From positions 496,001-560,000 of the forward strand of contig NZ_PPFE01000002.1 in NCBI RefSeq assembly GCF_002917925.1: DNA of 64,000 nt, written 5' to 3'. Position 1 is the stretch's first letter; the number at the start of each line of letters is the position of its first letter. Under the pieces are notes generated by a model. That model ran no database searches. It had not been told where the DNA came from and saw only the letters and a list, made by a program, of their open reading frames with translations. Shown here piece by piece: positions 7,913 through 16,388 of this stretch. Source of the DNA: Roseovarius confluentis. Lineage in GTDB: Bacteria > Pseudomonadota > Alphaproteobacteria > Rhodobacterales > Rhodobacteraceae. Made by a program: the position numbers and the translations under genes.

Positions 7913-8518
7913 ATGACCCGAACGACATACCTGTGCGCCGCCTGTCTTTTCCTGTGGCCAAATCTGTCCTTCGCCCAGGATAACCTCGACCAGATCAACC
8001 TGTCGGGGGAGGTGACGATTGACCAGATCGGCACGGACAACTTGGCGGAGGTGACCACGGATAGTGGCTCGAGCGTTCTGGCCATCGATCAGCGCGGTGA
8101 GGATCAAAGTGCACTTATCCGCCTGAGCGGTTCGAACAACCAAGGTAACATCGCACAAAGCGGTTTTGGCAACATTGCCGAAGTGCTGATCAACGGCACC
8201 GTCAACTCGTTTAGCATCAGCCAGTCCTCGACGAACAACCCGGTCTCGGATCGCAACGAGGCGACGCTGTCACAGGTCGGATTGAATAACGTGGCGTTCC
8301 AGACCCAGATCGGCGAGAACAACGCGATGACCCTTCGGCAGAATGGCGCGGACAACAGCGCGGACATGCTGCAGGAAGGGCAGAACAACATTATGGAACT
8401 CAATCAGTTTGACAGCAACAATGTTGCAAACCTTCAGCAATACGGCAACGGCGCGCCTCCGATTATCGTGACCCAGACCGGCGGCATGGTCGCGAATATT
8501 ACACAGACGGGGAATTGA
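7913..8518 (+). CDS. Short curlin-repeat protein 3 (possible nucleator, CsgB-like)
   Basis: The 201-residue product has a signal peptide (to about residue 22, SFAQ) and then DNLDQINLSGEVTIDQIGTDN and about seven curlin-like repeats of around 22 residues, ending VTQTGGMVANITQTGN. It is half the length of the other two curlins and close to the size of E. coli CsgB/CsgA. A minor or nucleating subunit is plausible from its size and divergent repeats, but this is inference. The next gene starts only four bases after the stop, so it is cotranscribed with an unknown acidic protein. Confidence 0.85.
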   Translation: MTRTTYLCAACLFLWPNLSFAQDNLDQINLSGEVTIDQIGTDNLAEVTTDSGSSVLAIDQRGEDQSALIRLSGSNNQGNIAQSGFGNIAEVLINGTVNSFSISQSSTNNPVSDRNEATLSQVGLNNVAFQTQIGENNAMTLRQNGADNSADMLQEGQNNIMELNQFDSNNVANLQQYGNGAPPIIVTQTGGMVANITQTGN

Positions 8519-8522
8519 AACC

Positions 8523-9161
8523 GTGCGCGGTCTTCTGACAGCGCACATGATGTTTTGGCTGACCGCGGGTGGGGGGATCGCTCAGGATCTTCCGGAACTG
8601 TCCCAAGATCTTTCGTCGATAGATCAAGTCCCCGAGGTCGTACCCAACCCTGAACTCTCCTCGGATCCGGCAGGTCAAAACGATGTTCCTGGGCAGTACA
8701 TTGCGCAGGAAATCGAGGCGGCGCAGCCGTACGGCCAAGCGGAAATCGATCCAGCCAGCGCATCCGATTCCGCGGAGGAGACCGACATTCTAGTAATGAC
8801 ACCTGGTGCGCCGGAAGCCGACCCATCCGAGGCGACAGCCAACAACGCTCGGTCAGACACTGTCGGTTCGGATGCAAACGCGGAGGAGGAGGCAGCATTC
8901 GAAGACGCATTGGACGCCGCTATAAGCGCGTGGGAGGCGGAGCAAGCGGAGCAGGCGCGCGCGTCGTCGCGAACGCCCGCGACGGCACCTGCGACAGACG
9001 ATAGCGAATGCGAAGAACAGTCAGGCGCAACCTTGTCGACCAACGCCAAATGTCCTCTCACGACTTACCGTTCTCCGCGCTCTGGCTCAGAAAACAGTGA
9101 CGGAATAATCGTGACCAAGGACGATGGCGTCTACCTGCAGGTGAAGCCAGGAAGCCAATAG
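8523..9161 (+). CDS. Acidic secreted protein of unknown function in the curli operon
   Basis: GTG 8523 lies four bases after the curlin 3 stop. The 212-residue product starts with a short hydrophobic segment (about residues 4-20) that can serve as a signal peptide ending near IAQD, then a long low-complexity region rich in Glu, Asp, Ala, Ser and Pro (about 25-150). A C-terminal part has two cysteines (ECEEQ, KCPLTT) and ends with GIIVTKDDGVYLQVKPG, the only piece that looks folded. I do not recognise a family. Tight packing between curlin and csgH genes suggests a part in fibre export or anchoring, perhaps in place of CsgE, which is not seen. Confidence 0.6.
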   Translation: MRGLLTAHMMFWLTAGGGIAQDLPELSQDLSSIDQVPEVVPNPELSSDPAGQNDVPGQYIAQEIEAAQPYGQAEIDPASASDSAEETDILVMTPGAPEADPSEATANNARSDTVGSDANAEEEAAFEDALDAAISAWEAEQAEQARASSRTPATAPATDDSECEEQSGATLSTNAKCPLTTYRSPRSGSENSDGIIVTKDDGVYLQVKPGSQ

Positions 9162-9217
9162 ATGACGAACTTAGGCCAAGCCTGCAATCGGGCATCGCCT
9201 ATCCAAGGAGAAAGTCA

Positions 9218-9583
9218 ATGAAAAGACATTTTTTTACCTTACCGATCCTGCTTGCGTGGCCAATGGTTTGCGGTGCTGAAGAGCAAAGGCAGGCATGGAT
9301 CGAACTGTCTGAAGTCGAGGGTTTGGTCCAGATCGAAGTGTTTTCTCATCTAGAGGAGGGCATGAGCGGCAAGTACACCCTCGAGGTCGTGAAGGAAGGT
9401 CCGAGCGGTAGGTCGGTCAACAAGCAGGGCGGCAACGTGCCGAGTTCGGATGGGACGGCGGTCGGACCGCTGTCGATTTCGCGCGTTTCCGTGGAGCCGA
9501 CTGCGACTCTGCAGGTCACACTCAATGTGACAGACGCATCGGGATTAACTTATCAGGACACAAAATCTGTGGCTGGGGATTAG
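9218..9583 (+). CDS. csgH: CsgH-like curli chaperone / amyloid inhibitor
   Basis: CsgH is the alphaproteobacterial counterpart of CsgC, a periplasmic beta-sandwich protein that keeps curlins from forming amyloid before export. The 121-residue product has a signal peptide (about residues 1-20) and then a beta-rich domain with the family pattern: SGKYTLEVVKEGPSGRS, KQGGNV and a final strand set ending TLQVTLNVTDASG. The ribosome binding site is AAGGAGAAAG (9205-9214). Position at the end of the curlin operon supports the call. The domain match is from memory of the family and is good though not searched. Confidence 0.8.
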   Translation: MKRHFFTLPILLAWPMVCGAEEQRQAWIELSEVEGLVQIEVFSHLEEGMSGKYTLEVVKEGPSGRSVNKQGGNVPSSDGTAVGPLSISRVSVEPTATLQVTLNVTDASGLTYQDTKSVAGD

Positions 9584-9967
9584 TTGCCTGCGACCTGAGC
9601 ATAAAGGCCGCTGAGGAGGTCCTTTCCGCGCTTCACAAAAGGTTTGACATAAGCCGACGACATCAACGGAACATCCCGCCTGACCCAATCGGACGAGGCG
9701 GTCCGAAAGGTCGCCGACCGCGTCCGGGAGCCGCCGGTCGGCGATGGCGAGGCCGAGTTGCAGGCCGCGTACGCGCATCTGTCCCAAGGTTTTGGCAACT
9801 GGAAGCGCAAGCGGCCTAAAATAAAGGTCGTACCGCGGCTGGAGGCGAAACAGTCCTTCGTGCTGCCGGAACGTTTCGTCGGCCTGTTCTGAGCGGGCGG
9901 GGCGTGGTGCCAAAAGCTTTGAGAAAGCTTTTGGCAAATCTTTTCAGAAAAGATTTGGCCCTGGGCG
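9584..9967. other. Gap between csgH and metG; possible decayed gene
   Basis: This 384-base stretch separates converging genes. On the plus strand bases 9653-9892 stay open for 79 codons and give a natural-looking peptide ending ERFVGLF, but the frame has no start codon and follows a stop, so at most it is the tail of a lost gene. Open frames on the other strand are no better. The end of the gap holds the double hairpin described at 9909-9956. Confidence 0.35.
9909..9956. terminator. Double hairpin, likely two-way terminator (csgH / metG)
   Basis: GCCAAAAGCTTT (9909-9920) pairs perfectly with AAAGCTTTTGGC (9924-9935) around a GAG loop. Immediately after, AAATCTTTT (9936-9944) pairs with AAAAGATTT (9948-9956) around CAG. 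The design is the same as at 57786-57831. The A/T-rich stem ends provide T runs in both directions, which fits termination of both converging units. Confidence 0.65.
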
Positions 9968-11680
9968 TCAGGTGCGGGTGCCGGCGAAGCGCGCGGCCCA
10001 TTCCTCGCGCTGGTTGTCGGTGATCTTGGCGAAGAGCACGTCCGGTACGGTGAAGGCGTGGCCGGGTTCCAGGCTTTCCAGCGCCGTGTGCACGTCGTCG
10101 GGCCAGTGGCAATCTTCGGTTTGCATGGCTTGCAGCATCGCGGCGGAGGCGTCGGGGATGAAGGGGGCCGAGAGCACCGCGTAAAGGCGGATGAGGTTGA
10201 GTGCGAGGCGGATCTGCATGGCGGCGCGGTCTGGGTCTTCCTTGAAGGTCGACCACGGCGCGGCGGTTTGCAGGTACTCGTTGCCCGCGACCCAGATGGC
10301 GCGCAACTCGGTTGCCGATTTGCGCACCTCGATGGCTTCCATGTGCGCCTCGTAGGCGCGGATGCGGGTGGTCAGCGTGTCGATCAGCGCGGTCTCATCC
10401 GGGCCGTAGCTGCCCGCCTCGGGGACCTCTTCGCCGAACTTGGAGCGGCAGAACTTGGTCACGCGGGAAACGAAATTGCCCAGCACGTCGGCGAGGTCCT
10501 TGTTGACGTTCGCCTGGAAGTTCTCCCAGGTGAATTCGGCGTCCGAGCTTTCGGGGGCGTGGGACAGGAGCCACCAGCGCCAGTAATCCGCCGGCAGGAT
10601 GTCCAGCGCCTGGTCCATGAAGACGCCGCGCCCGCGCGACGTGCTGAACTGGCCGCCGTCGTAGTTGAGGTAATTGAACGACTTGATGTAGTCGACCAGC
10701 TTCCATGGCTCGCCCGACCCGAGGATCGTGACCGGGAAGCTGAGCGTGTGGAAGGGCACGTTGTCCTTGCCCATGAACTGGGTGTAGCGGACATCCTCGG
10801 CGCCCTTGTCGGTGCGCCACCAGCGTTCCCAGTCGTCGCCCTTGCCCGCCTCGACCCATTCGGCGCCGCAGGCGATGTATTCGATGGGCGCGTCGAACCA
10901 GACGTAGAAGACCTTGCCTTCCATGCCCGGCCAAGGCGCGTCGCCGCGCTGAACCGGTACGCCCCAGTCGAGATCGCGGGTGATGCCGCGGTCCTGCAGG
11001 CCGTCGCCGTCATTGAGCCATTTCTTGGCGATGGAGGTGGTCAGCACCGGCCAGCCCTGCCGCGTGTCGATCCACTCTTCCAGCCGGTCCTTCATCTGGC
11101 TCTGGCGCAGGTAGAGGTGCTTGGTCTCGCGCATCTCGAGGTCGGTTGAGCCGGAAATGGTCGAATGAGGGTTGATCAGGTCGACGGGGTCGAGTTGCTT
11201 GGTGCAGTTGTCGCACTGGTCGCCGCGGGCACTCTCGAAACCGCAATTGGGGCAGGTGCCTTCGATATAGCGGTCTGGCAGGAAGCGGCCGTCGGCGTTG
11301 GAATAGACCTGTTTCTCGGTCACTTCCTCGATCAGGCCGGCCTCAAAGAGCTTGCCGGCGAAATGCTGGGTGAGCTTGCGGTTCTGCTCGGACGAGGAGC
11401 GGCCGAAATGGTCGAAACTGAGGCGGAAGCCCTGGCTCAGCTTGTCCTGTACCTCCCACATCTCGGCGCAATAGTCGGCGACTGGTTTGCCCGCCTTGGC
11501 GGCGGCCAGTTCAGCGGGTGTGCCGTGTTCGTCGGTGGCGCAGAGGAACAGAACCTCGTGTCCCCGGCCGCGCAGGTAGCGGGCGTAGAGGTCGGCGGGC
11601 AGCTGGGAGCCGACGAGATTGCCGAGATGCTTGATCCCGTTGATGTAGGGGATCGCTGATGTGATCAGGTGGCGGGCCAT
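9968..11680 (-). CDS. metG: Methionyl-tRNA synthetase
   Basis: MetRS charges tRNA-Met with methionine in the cytoplasm. The 570-residue protein has the class I HIGH-type site HLGN near residue 18, a zinc knuckle (CPNCGF ... CDNC) around residues 142-158, and the second signature as FSTSRGRG in place of the usual KMSKS, a known variation. The C-terminal part is an anticodon-binding helical domain; there is no dimerisation (tRNA-binding) extension, so it is the short form. The start ATG at 11680 is the first in frame and gives the expected [16 protein letters not shown]-terminus. It is transcribed away from an MFS gene that starts on the same strand further up. Confidence 0.97.
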   Translation of the reverse strand: MARHLITSAIPYINGIKHLGNLVGSQLPADLYARYLRGRGHEVLFLCATDEHGTPAELAAAKAGKPVADYCAEMWEVQDKLSQGFRLSFDHFGRSSSEQNRKLTQHFAGKLFEAGLIEEVTEKQVYSNADGRFLPDRYIEGTCPNCGFESARGDQCDNCTKQLDPVDLINPHSTISGSTDLEMRETKHLYLRQSQMKDRLEEWIDTRQGWPVLTTSIAKKWLNDGDGLQDRGITRDLDWGVPVQRGDAPWPGMEGKVFYVWFDAPIEYIACGAEWVEAGKGDDWERWWRTDKGAEDVRYTQFMGKDNVPFHTLSFPVTILGSGEPWKLVDYIKSFNYLNYDGGQFSTSRGRGVFMDQALDILPADYWRWWLLSHAPESSDAEFTWENFQANVNKDLADVLGNFVSRVTKFCRSKFGEEVPEAGSYGPDETALIDTLTTRIRAYEAHMEAIEVRKSATELRAIWVAGNEYLQTAAPWSTFKEDPDRAAMQIRLALNLIRLYAVLSAPFIPDASAAMLQAMQTEDCHWPDDVHTALESLEPGHAFTVPDVLFAKITDNQREEWAARFAGTRT

Positions 11681-11751
11681 TGCGAGACGTCCTTGGAGGT
11701 TTGGGCGTTCGTGTAACGCAATGGCGCGGCCTGTGCCAGAGGCGGTTGGCG

Positions 11752-12990
11752 TCAGGGATCGGTGCGCGTGTCATCCTCGCGTGCGGTGCGCGTGAGTCGT
11801 CCGATCAGGAAGGATGTGCGGGGCGACCAGACATAGCGGGTGCGGGTGCCCGCGCTGGGGCGGGCCACCATCCGCACGAGGCTGAAGACGATGAGGACTG
11901 CATGGGCGACAGCGATCATGACAAACATCGCCTGCGGGCCGAAGCGGTCGATCAGGGCGGAGGCCACGAAGGGCGCGGCGATGGCGCCGAGAGCAAAGAA
12001 GAACATCAGCGCCGCCGAGAGTTCTACGCGCTGTTCGGAGGTGGCGAAGTCGTTGGCGTGGGCGGCGGCGACGGAATAGATCGGGAAGGCGGTGAAGCCG
12101 AAGAAGAAGGCGGCGATCATGGCGCCGTTGGGCGAGACGGTCCCGGCCAGCGCGGTGACGATGCAGCACAGGATGGCGGCGACCGAGAGCCCGATCATGA
12201 CGTGGCGGCGGTCGAACTTGTCGGCAAGCCAGCCCGCAGGGTACTGCGCCAGTGCCCCGCCGAGGACGAAGGCGGCAAGGAACCACGCGATCTGATCGAG
12301 TGCGAGGCCGACCTGCTGACCGTAGAGAGGCCCGACCATGCGGAAGGTCGCACTGGAGAGCGCCGCGACGATCACGGCGGCGGCGGCGAGTGGTGAGCAT
12401 TCGACCGCCAGCATGGGGCGCAGGCGGGGGGCCTTGGGCGTTTCGGGCTGGCGCACGGTGGTCAGCGTCAGCGGCAGCAGCGAGGCGCAGCAGATGATGG
12501 CGAGCAGGTTGTAGGAGACGTAGGACGCAGGCTCGAGCACCGAGATCAGCATTTGCGCGACGAGCGAGGCGCCCATGTCGGCCACCCGGTAGATGCCCAT
12601 GGTGCGCCCGCGCGTCTCGTTGGTGACCTTGGCTTGCAGCCATGCCTCGACCACCGTGTAGCACCCGGCGATGCAAAGGCCCGAGGCGACGCGCATCAGC
12701 GCCCAGGCGATGGGGTCGATGATGATCATGTGCATCAGAAGGCCGATGGCGCCTGCGGCGGTGAAGGCGGCGAAGGCACGGGAATGGCCGACCGAGCCCA
12801 TCAGACGCGGCGCGAACCAGCAGCCGATGAAGAAACCGAAGAAATGCGCCGAGCCGAGAAAGCCGATTTCCTGGGTGGAGAAGTCGAGCGTGATGCCCGA
12901 CAGGGCATCGAGCGGCGCCACGCCGCCGGTGGACAGCTGCAACAGGATGACCGATAGGAAAAGGGCCGCGAAGGAGATGATCATGCGCAT
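11752..12990 (-). CDS. MFS transporter, 12 transmembrane segments
   Basis: The 412-residue membrane protein shows twelve hydrophobic segments in two halves, with the loop motif after helix 2 ([14 protein letters not shown]) and after helix 8 ([13 protein letters not shown]), both typical of the major facilitator superfamily. It resembles the YcaD-like group of MFS proteins, whose substrates are mostly unknown. The C-terminal 40 residues are cytosolic and charged. It is followed on the same strand, 71 bases on, by metG, which may be in the same unit. Divergent to the aminotransferase gene at 13209. Substrate cannot be named. Confidence 0.85.
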   Translation of the reverse strand: MRMIISFAALFLSVILLQLSTGGVAPLDALSGITLDFSTQEIGFLGSAHFFGFFIGCWFAPRLMGSVGHSRAFAAFTAAGAIGLLMHMIIIDPIAWALMRVASGLCIAGCYTVVEAWLQAKVTNETRGRTMGIYRVADMGASLVAQMLISVLEPASYVSYNLLAIICCASLLPLTLTTVRQPETPKAPRLRPMLAVECSPLAAAAVIVAALSSATFRMVGPLYGQQVGLALDQIAWFLAAFVLGGALAQYPAGWLADKFDRRHVMIGLSVAAILCCIVTALAGTVSPNGAMIAAFFFGFTAFPIYSVAAAHANDFATSEQRVELSAALMFFFALGAIAAPFVASALIDRFGPQAMFVMIAVAHAVLIVFSLVRMVARPSAGTRTRYVWSPRTSFLIGRLTRTAREDDTRTDP

Positions 12991-13208
12991 GGGTGCAGAT
13001 TGGCATGGCGCGGCGCGGATGTCCTGCCGCGTTTTCGACAGACCGGGGTCGTTTTCGGCGCATGCGGGCGGATGGCCTTCGTGACATGCTGCGGATGGGG
13101 CAAGTGCCTGATTTTGCCGCGTTCGTCGGCCGGGATGCAGGCGACTTGTGCGCGATGAGAGAATCCCGGCATATGGCGCAAAAGCCCGCCAGGAAGACAG
13201 GAGACGTC

Positions 13209-14474
13209 ATGATCGAGCAAAACCCCGATCTTATCCACGCAATCCGCGACCGGTTCGCCCATGTGGACCGCTGCCCGTTCCAGGGCGAGCGGATATTCTT
13301 CGAGAACGCGGGCGGGGCTCTGACGCTGAAAAAGGTGGTGGAGACGTCAGGCTTCTATGCCGCGATCCCGGACAATCCGGGACGGGCGAATCCGGCAGGG
13401 CAGGGAACGCAGACTGTCATCGACAAGGCGAAGGCGGACCTGGCGGTGTTCATGAACGCATCCTCGGGGCAGTTCTTTGCGGGCGAAAGTGGCACGGAGC
13501 TGCTGTTTCGGATGATCCGGACGGCCTGTGTGAACGCGCCCAAGGGCTCCAAGGTGATCGGGTCGTCGATCGAGCATCCGGCATCGCGCAGCGCGGCGCG
13601 GCGCTGGGCCGAGATGGCGGGGCTCACGTATGTCGAGGTGCCGCATGACGACTCGACAGGCATGGTCACGGCAGAGGCCTATGCCGAATGCATGACGCCG
13701 GATGTCGCGGTGGCGACCATCGTGCATGCGTCGCCGGTGACGGGGATGGGCATGGACGTGGCGGCGATCAGCGCGGCGATCCGGGCGGTGGCGCCGGAGG
13801 CGGTGATCATCGTGGACGGCATCCAGCACGCGGCGCATGGGCAGTTGGACCTCGACAGCTATCAGGCCGATGGATACGCGATTTCGCCTTACAAGGTGTT
13901 CTCGCGGCACGGGTTCGGCATCGGGTGGGTCTCGGACCGGCTGGCGGTGATGCCGCATGAGCGGCTGATCGGCTCGCCGGAAGACGCTTGGGAGTTCGGA
14001 ACACGGGATGCGGGATCTTATGCCACCATCTCGGACGTGGTGGACTATTTCGACTGGCTGGGCGGCGAGGTTTCGGAGGAGATCGACCCTCGCCGTCGGA
14101 TCGAGGCGGCGGGGCGAGCCATTCGCGCCTACGAGACGCACCTGACGAACGCGATGATCAACGGAACGGGCAACCTGCCCGGGCTGCGCGACATGGATCA
14201 CGTCAGCATCTTGGGCGGGGCGGACAACCCGGCGCGCGAGGGGCTGGTGTCGGTGGTGGTCGCGGGCGTGCCGTCGGCCGAGGTGGTCGAGCGGCTGAAC
14301 GCGCAGGGCATCCGCACGCATATCCGCAAGGACGATCATTACAGCGGCAACGTGCTGAAACCGCTGGGCCTGAGCGACTGTATCCGGATTTCGATGTGCC
14401 ATTACAACACCGAGGCCGAGGTGGCGCGGTTGCTGACCGCGCTGCGCGAGATCGGGGACAGTCAGAGCGGGTAA
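13209..14474 (+). CDS. Class V aminotransferase / cysteine desulfurase-like PLP enzyme
   Basis: The 421-residue protein has the fold-type I PLP pattern of NifS/SufS relatives: N-terminal RIFFENAGGALT, the IVDGIQHAAHGQLD segment with the Asp and His that contact PLP, and DGYAISPYKVFSRHGFG with the Schiff-base lysine in SPYK. Start ATG 13209 follows AGACAGGAGACG; an upstream in-frame extension exists but lacks a good site. The active-site loop with a mobile Cys typical of true cysteine desulfurases is not obvious, so it may act on another amino acid or a cysteine conjugate. It stands divergent to the MFS gene; its end overlaps the end of the next gene on the other strand by 13 bases. Confidence 0.85.
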   Translation: MIEQNPDLIHAIRDRFAHVDRCPFQGERIFFENAGGALTLKKVVETSGFYAAIPDNPGRANPAGQGTQTVIDKAKADLAVFMNASSGQFFAGESGTELLFRMIRTACVNAPKGSKVIGSSIEHPASRSAARRWAEMAGLTYVEVPHDDSTGMVTAEAYAECMTPDVAVATIVHASPVTGMGMDVAAISAAIRAVAPEAVIIVDGIQHAAHGQLDLDSYQADGYAISPYKVFSRHGFGIGWVSDRLAVMPHERLIGSPEDAWEFGTRDAGSYATISDVVDYFDWLGGEVSEEIDPRRRIEAAGRAIRAYETHLTNAMINGTGNLPGLRDMDHVSILGGADNPAREGLVSVVVAGVPSAEVVERLNAQGIRTHIRKDDHYSGNVLKPLGLSDCIRISMCHYNTEAEVARLLTALREIGDSQSG

Positions 14475-14983
14475 CCGAAGGTCGCGACGGTTTGCCAGAT
14501 GTCGAGGTTGAGCCGCCGCAGGCGGTCGATCGAGGCGTCGATCCGCGCGACCTCTTGTGCGTCCGCGACTTCCTGCTTGCCGACGAGGATGCGGTCCTTG
14601 CGGTCGGCGATGCGCATCATGATCGTATTGAGCGGCCCGCCATCGGGGTTGAAGGAATAGATGCAGTGGTTGAACTTGTTGCGCAGGGTGGCCTCCTTGC
14701 GGAACCGCGCGGTCAGCGACAGCACCGCGTCGCGCTGGTCGGCCGGGGTGTGGCCCAGCTTGGCCAGCCTGTCGACAAGATCGAGTCGGGCGCTGGTGGT
14801 GTTGAGGGTCAGGAAGATGACCATCGCCACGTCCTTGTCGGTGTCGGCCAGCCCGGCAATGAGGTGGATCAACAGGCTTTCGGTGTTGGTCCAGTTGAAG
14901 TTGAGCTGGCCCACGCGCAGGAACATGTCGCGCAGTGCCTCTTCGTGCGCGGGCTGCGCCGGTTCAGAGCCTCGACGTGGCAT
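14462..14983 (-). CDS. Conserved hypothetical protein, 173 aa, next to a LuxR regulator
   Basis: A soluble, mostly helical protein with FNWTNTESLLIHLIAGLADTD near residue 30 and FRKEATLRNKFNHCIYSF in the middle; no signal peptide or membrane segment. The alternating helix pattern and the Arg/Asn-rich centre resemble small proteins of unknown function found in alphaproteobacteria, but I cannot name a family. Its start overlaps the end of the LuxR-type gene by 20 bases on the same strand, so the two are cotranscribed and it may modulate that regulator. Confidence 0.7.
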   Translation of the reverse strand: MPRRGSEPAQPAHEEALRDMFLRVGQLNFNWTNTESLLIHLIAGLADTDKDVAMVIFLTLNTTSARLDLVDRLAKLGHTPADQRDAVLSLTARFRKEATLRNKFNHCIYSFNPDGGPLNTIMMRIADRKDRILVGKQEVADAQEVARIDASIDRLRRLNLDIWQTVATFGYPL

Positions 14984-15719
14984 AGAGCATCGCCGCCTCG
15001 GTGCGGTTATGGACGCCCAGCTTGGAAATGATGTGATGAATGTGCAGCTTGACGGTGTTTTCCGACAAGCCCAGCTGGGCCGCGATTACCTTGTTCTGTC
15101 GGCCGCGGGCGACATGTTCGAGCACCTCGATCTCGCGTCCTGTCAGCCGATCGAGCGCCGAGACGGCCGTGCCTTTGTCGGGCTTTGCCGGCGTCATGTC
15201 TTCGCCGCCGGCACGGGCGGGCGGATCGGTCGCCGTCAGCGTCGCCGACGTCAGCAGTTCGGGCGTCACGTAGGAATGCCCTGAAAGACAAAGCTTGAGC
15301 ATCGAGATCCACGAGTCGAAATTCAGGTGCACCGGAAAGAAGCTGGACACGACAGTGGGATAGAGCGGGCTGGTGATCAGCGACCGGCTTTTGTCCGCAT
15401 CGCCGTAGGCGCAGGCGATCTTCGCGCTGGATTGATTGCAGACCCAGGTTGCCAGATTTTCATCCAGCTTTTTCGCCGCAGATTGATCGAGCACGACGAG
15501 GCACAGACGATCCCGCCAGGACGGCAGCATCTCTACAAGCTGGTCCACGGAGTCGAAGCGTTTCACGGCGGTTCTGTCGATCTCGGCCTCGGTGACCCGG
15601 CAGAGCCTTTCGGAAAAGCTCTGATTGGCCGAAACCAATGCAATGACCGAATGCGTTTTGCGTTCCAATTTCAATAACTCTTTGGCGCGACCTTCGCGCG
15701 GTTCGGAAAAATGTTGCAT
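14964..15719 (-). CDS. LuxR-type (CsgD-like) transcriptional regulator
   Basis: The 251-residue protein has a C-terminal LuxR/GerE helix-turn-helix at about 187-250 (LTGREIEVLEHVARGRQNK, then LSENTVKLHIHHIISKLGV). The N-terminal 150 residues look like a receiver-fold remnant (IALVSANQSFSERL, then LCLVVLDQSAAK), without a clear phospho-aspartate pocket, as in CsgD and related biofilm regulators. It is divergent from the exported repeat-protein operon at 16389, with 669 bases between, and about 5 kb from the curli operon. Control of either or both is likely but inferred from position. Confidence 0.8.
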   Translation of the reverse strand: MQHFSEPREGRAKELLKLERKTHSVIALVSANQSFSERLCRVTEAEIDRTAVKRFDSVDQLVEMLPSWRDRLCLVVLDQSAAKKLDENLATWVCNQSSAKIACAYGDADKSRSLITSPLYPTVVSSFFPVHLNFDSWISMLKLCLSGHSYVTPELLTSATLTATDPPARAGGEDMTPAKPDKGTAVSALDRLTGREIEVLEHVARGRQNKVIAAQLGLSENTVKLHIHHIISKLGVHNRTEAAMLYATSRL

Positions 15720-16388
15720 GACAGTGCTCCCCCCGAAGTCGTCATCTTAAGGCACTGGTCGATAAATTTTTATCAACTGATCAAATGAAGAAAGTAATAC
15801 GGCTAAACCTAGCACTATTGTCAGGCTGGCACAAATATTAGTCGAAAGAGCGCTTCGGCATATATCAATCGGTTTGTTTTCGGCCGTCGGTCTAGATCGT
15901 TTGAATGAGATCGGACGCCGCAGGACTACTCCGATTGTTGCGCAGGCACTGGACTGAATAGCCGGAACGGGCGAATCAATGCCATGCCAGACTTATGAAA
16001 ACAAAAGAAAAAAATTGGAATCCAACTGGATTAACCAAGATTGACGGGTGTTTTCGACGTCCGATTCTCCCTCATCTTCGGTCGTGCACGACACCGTGCA
16101 GACAGGATCGGGGGATCCATCTTTAGCTGACGGACACGGCCGCACGGGGCGCCCGCAAATGTGGGACCGCATCTGCCCCATGCGCCATTGACCGGCACGC
16201 GAGACTGCCTCCGAAGAAAGGACAGGGTGAGGACCGGACCATTTCACGTCGTATAACGCGGGGCGTCCTAGACCGAGATTTCGTCGCGGCCCCCCGGATT
16301 TTTTCAACAAACAGATCCAATCGCATCCGGACGCATGTCACTTGTTAGAGAGCGGTGACCCTCGGATGCTCCATTCGGAGAAAATCCA
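15720..16388. promoter_or_regulatory. Long divergent intergenic region, regulator / matrix operon
   Basis: The 669 bases between the LuxR-type gene and the exported repeat-protein gene carry no convincing gene; the short minus-strand frames at 15993-16341 lack good starts and look like chance. The first 250 bases are AT-rich for this genome (for example 15760-15850), which fits a regulated promoter zone. I could not fix a -35/-10 pair or a LuxR-type operator with confidence. Confidence 0.4.

Noticed and set aside
10058..11149. A 363-residue plus-strand frame opposite metG
   Set aside because: It is a shadow of the high-GC metG gene; metG on the other strand has all family motifs.
15993..16341. 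Two minus-strand frames in the regulator/cargo gap
   Set aside because: Weak starts, cysteine- and arginine-rich chance composition, no conservation cues; treated as promoter region.
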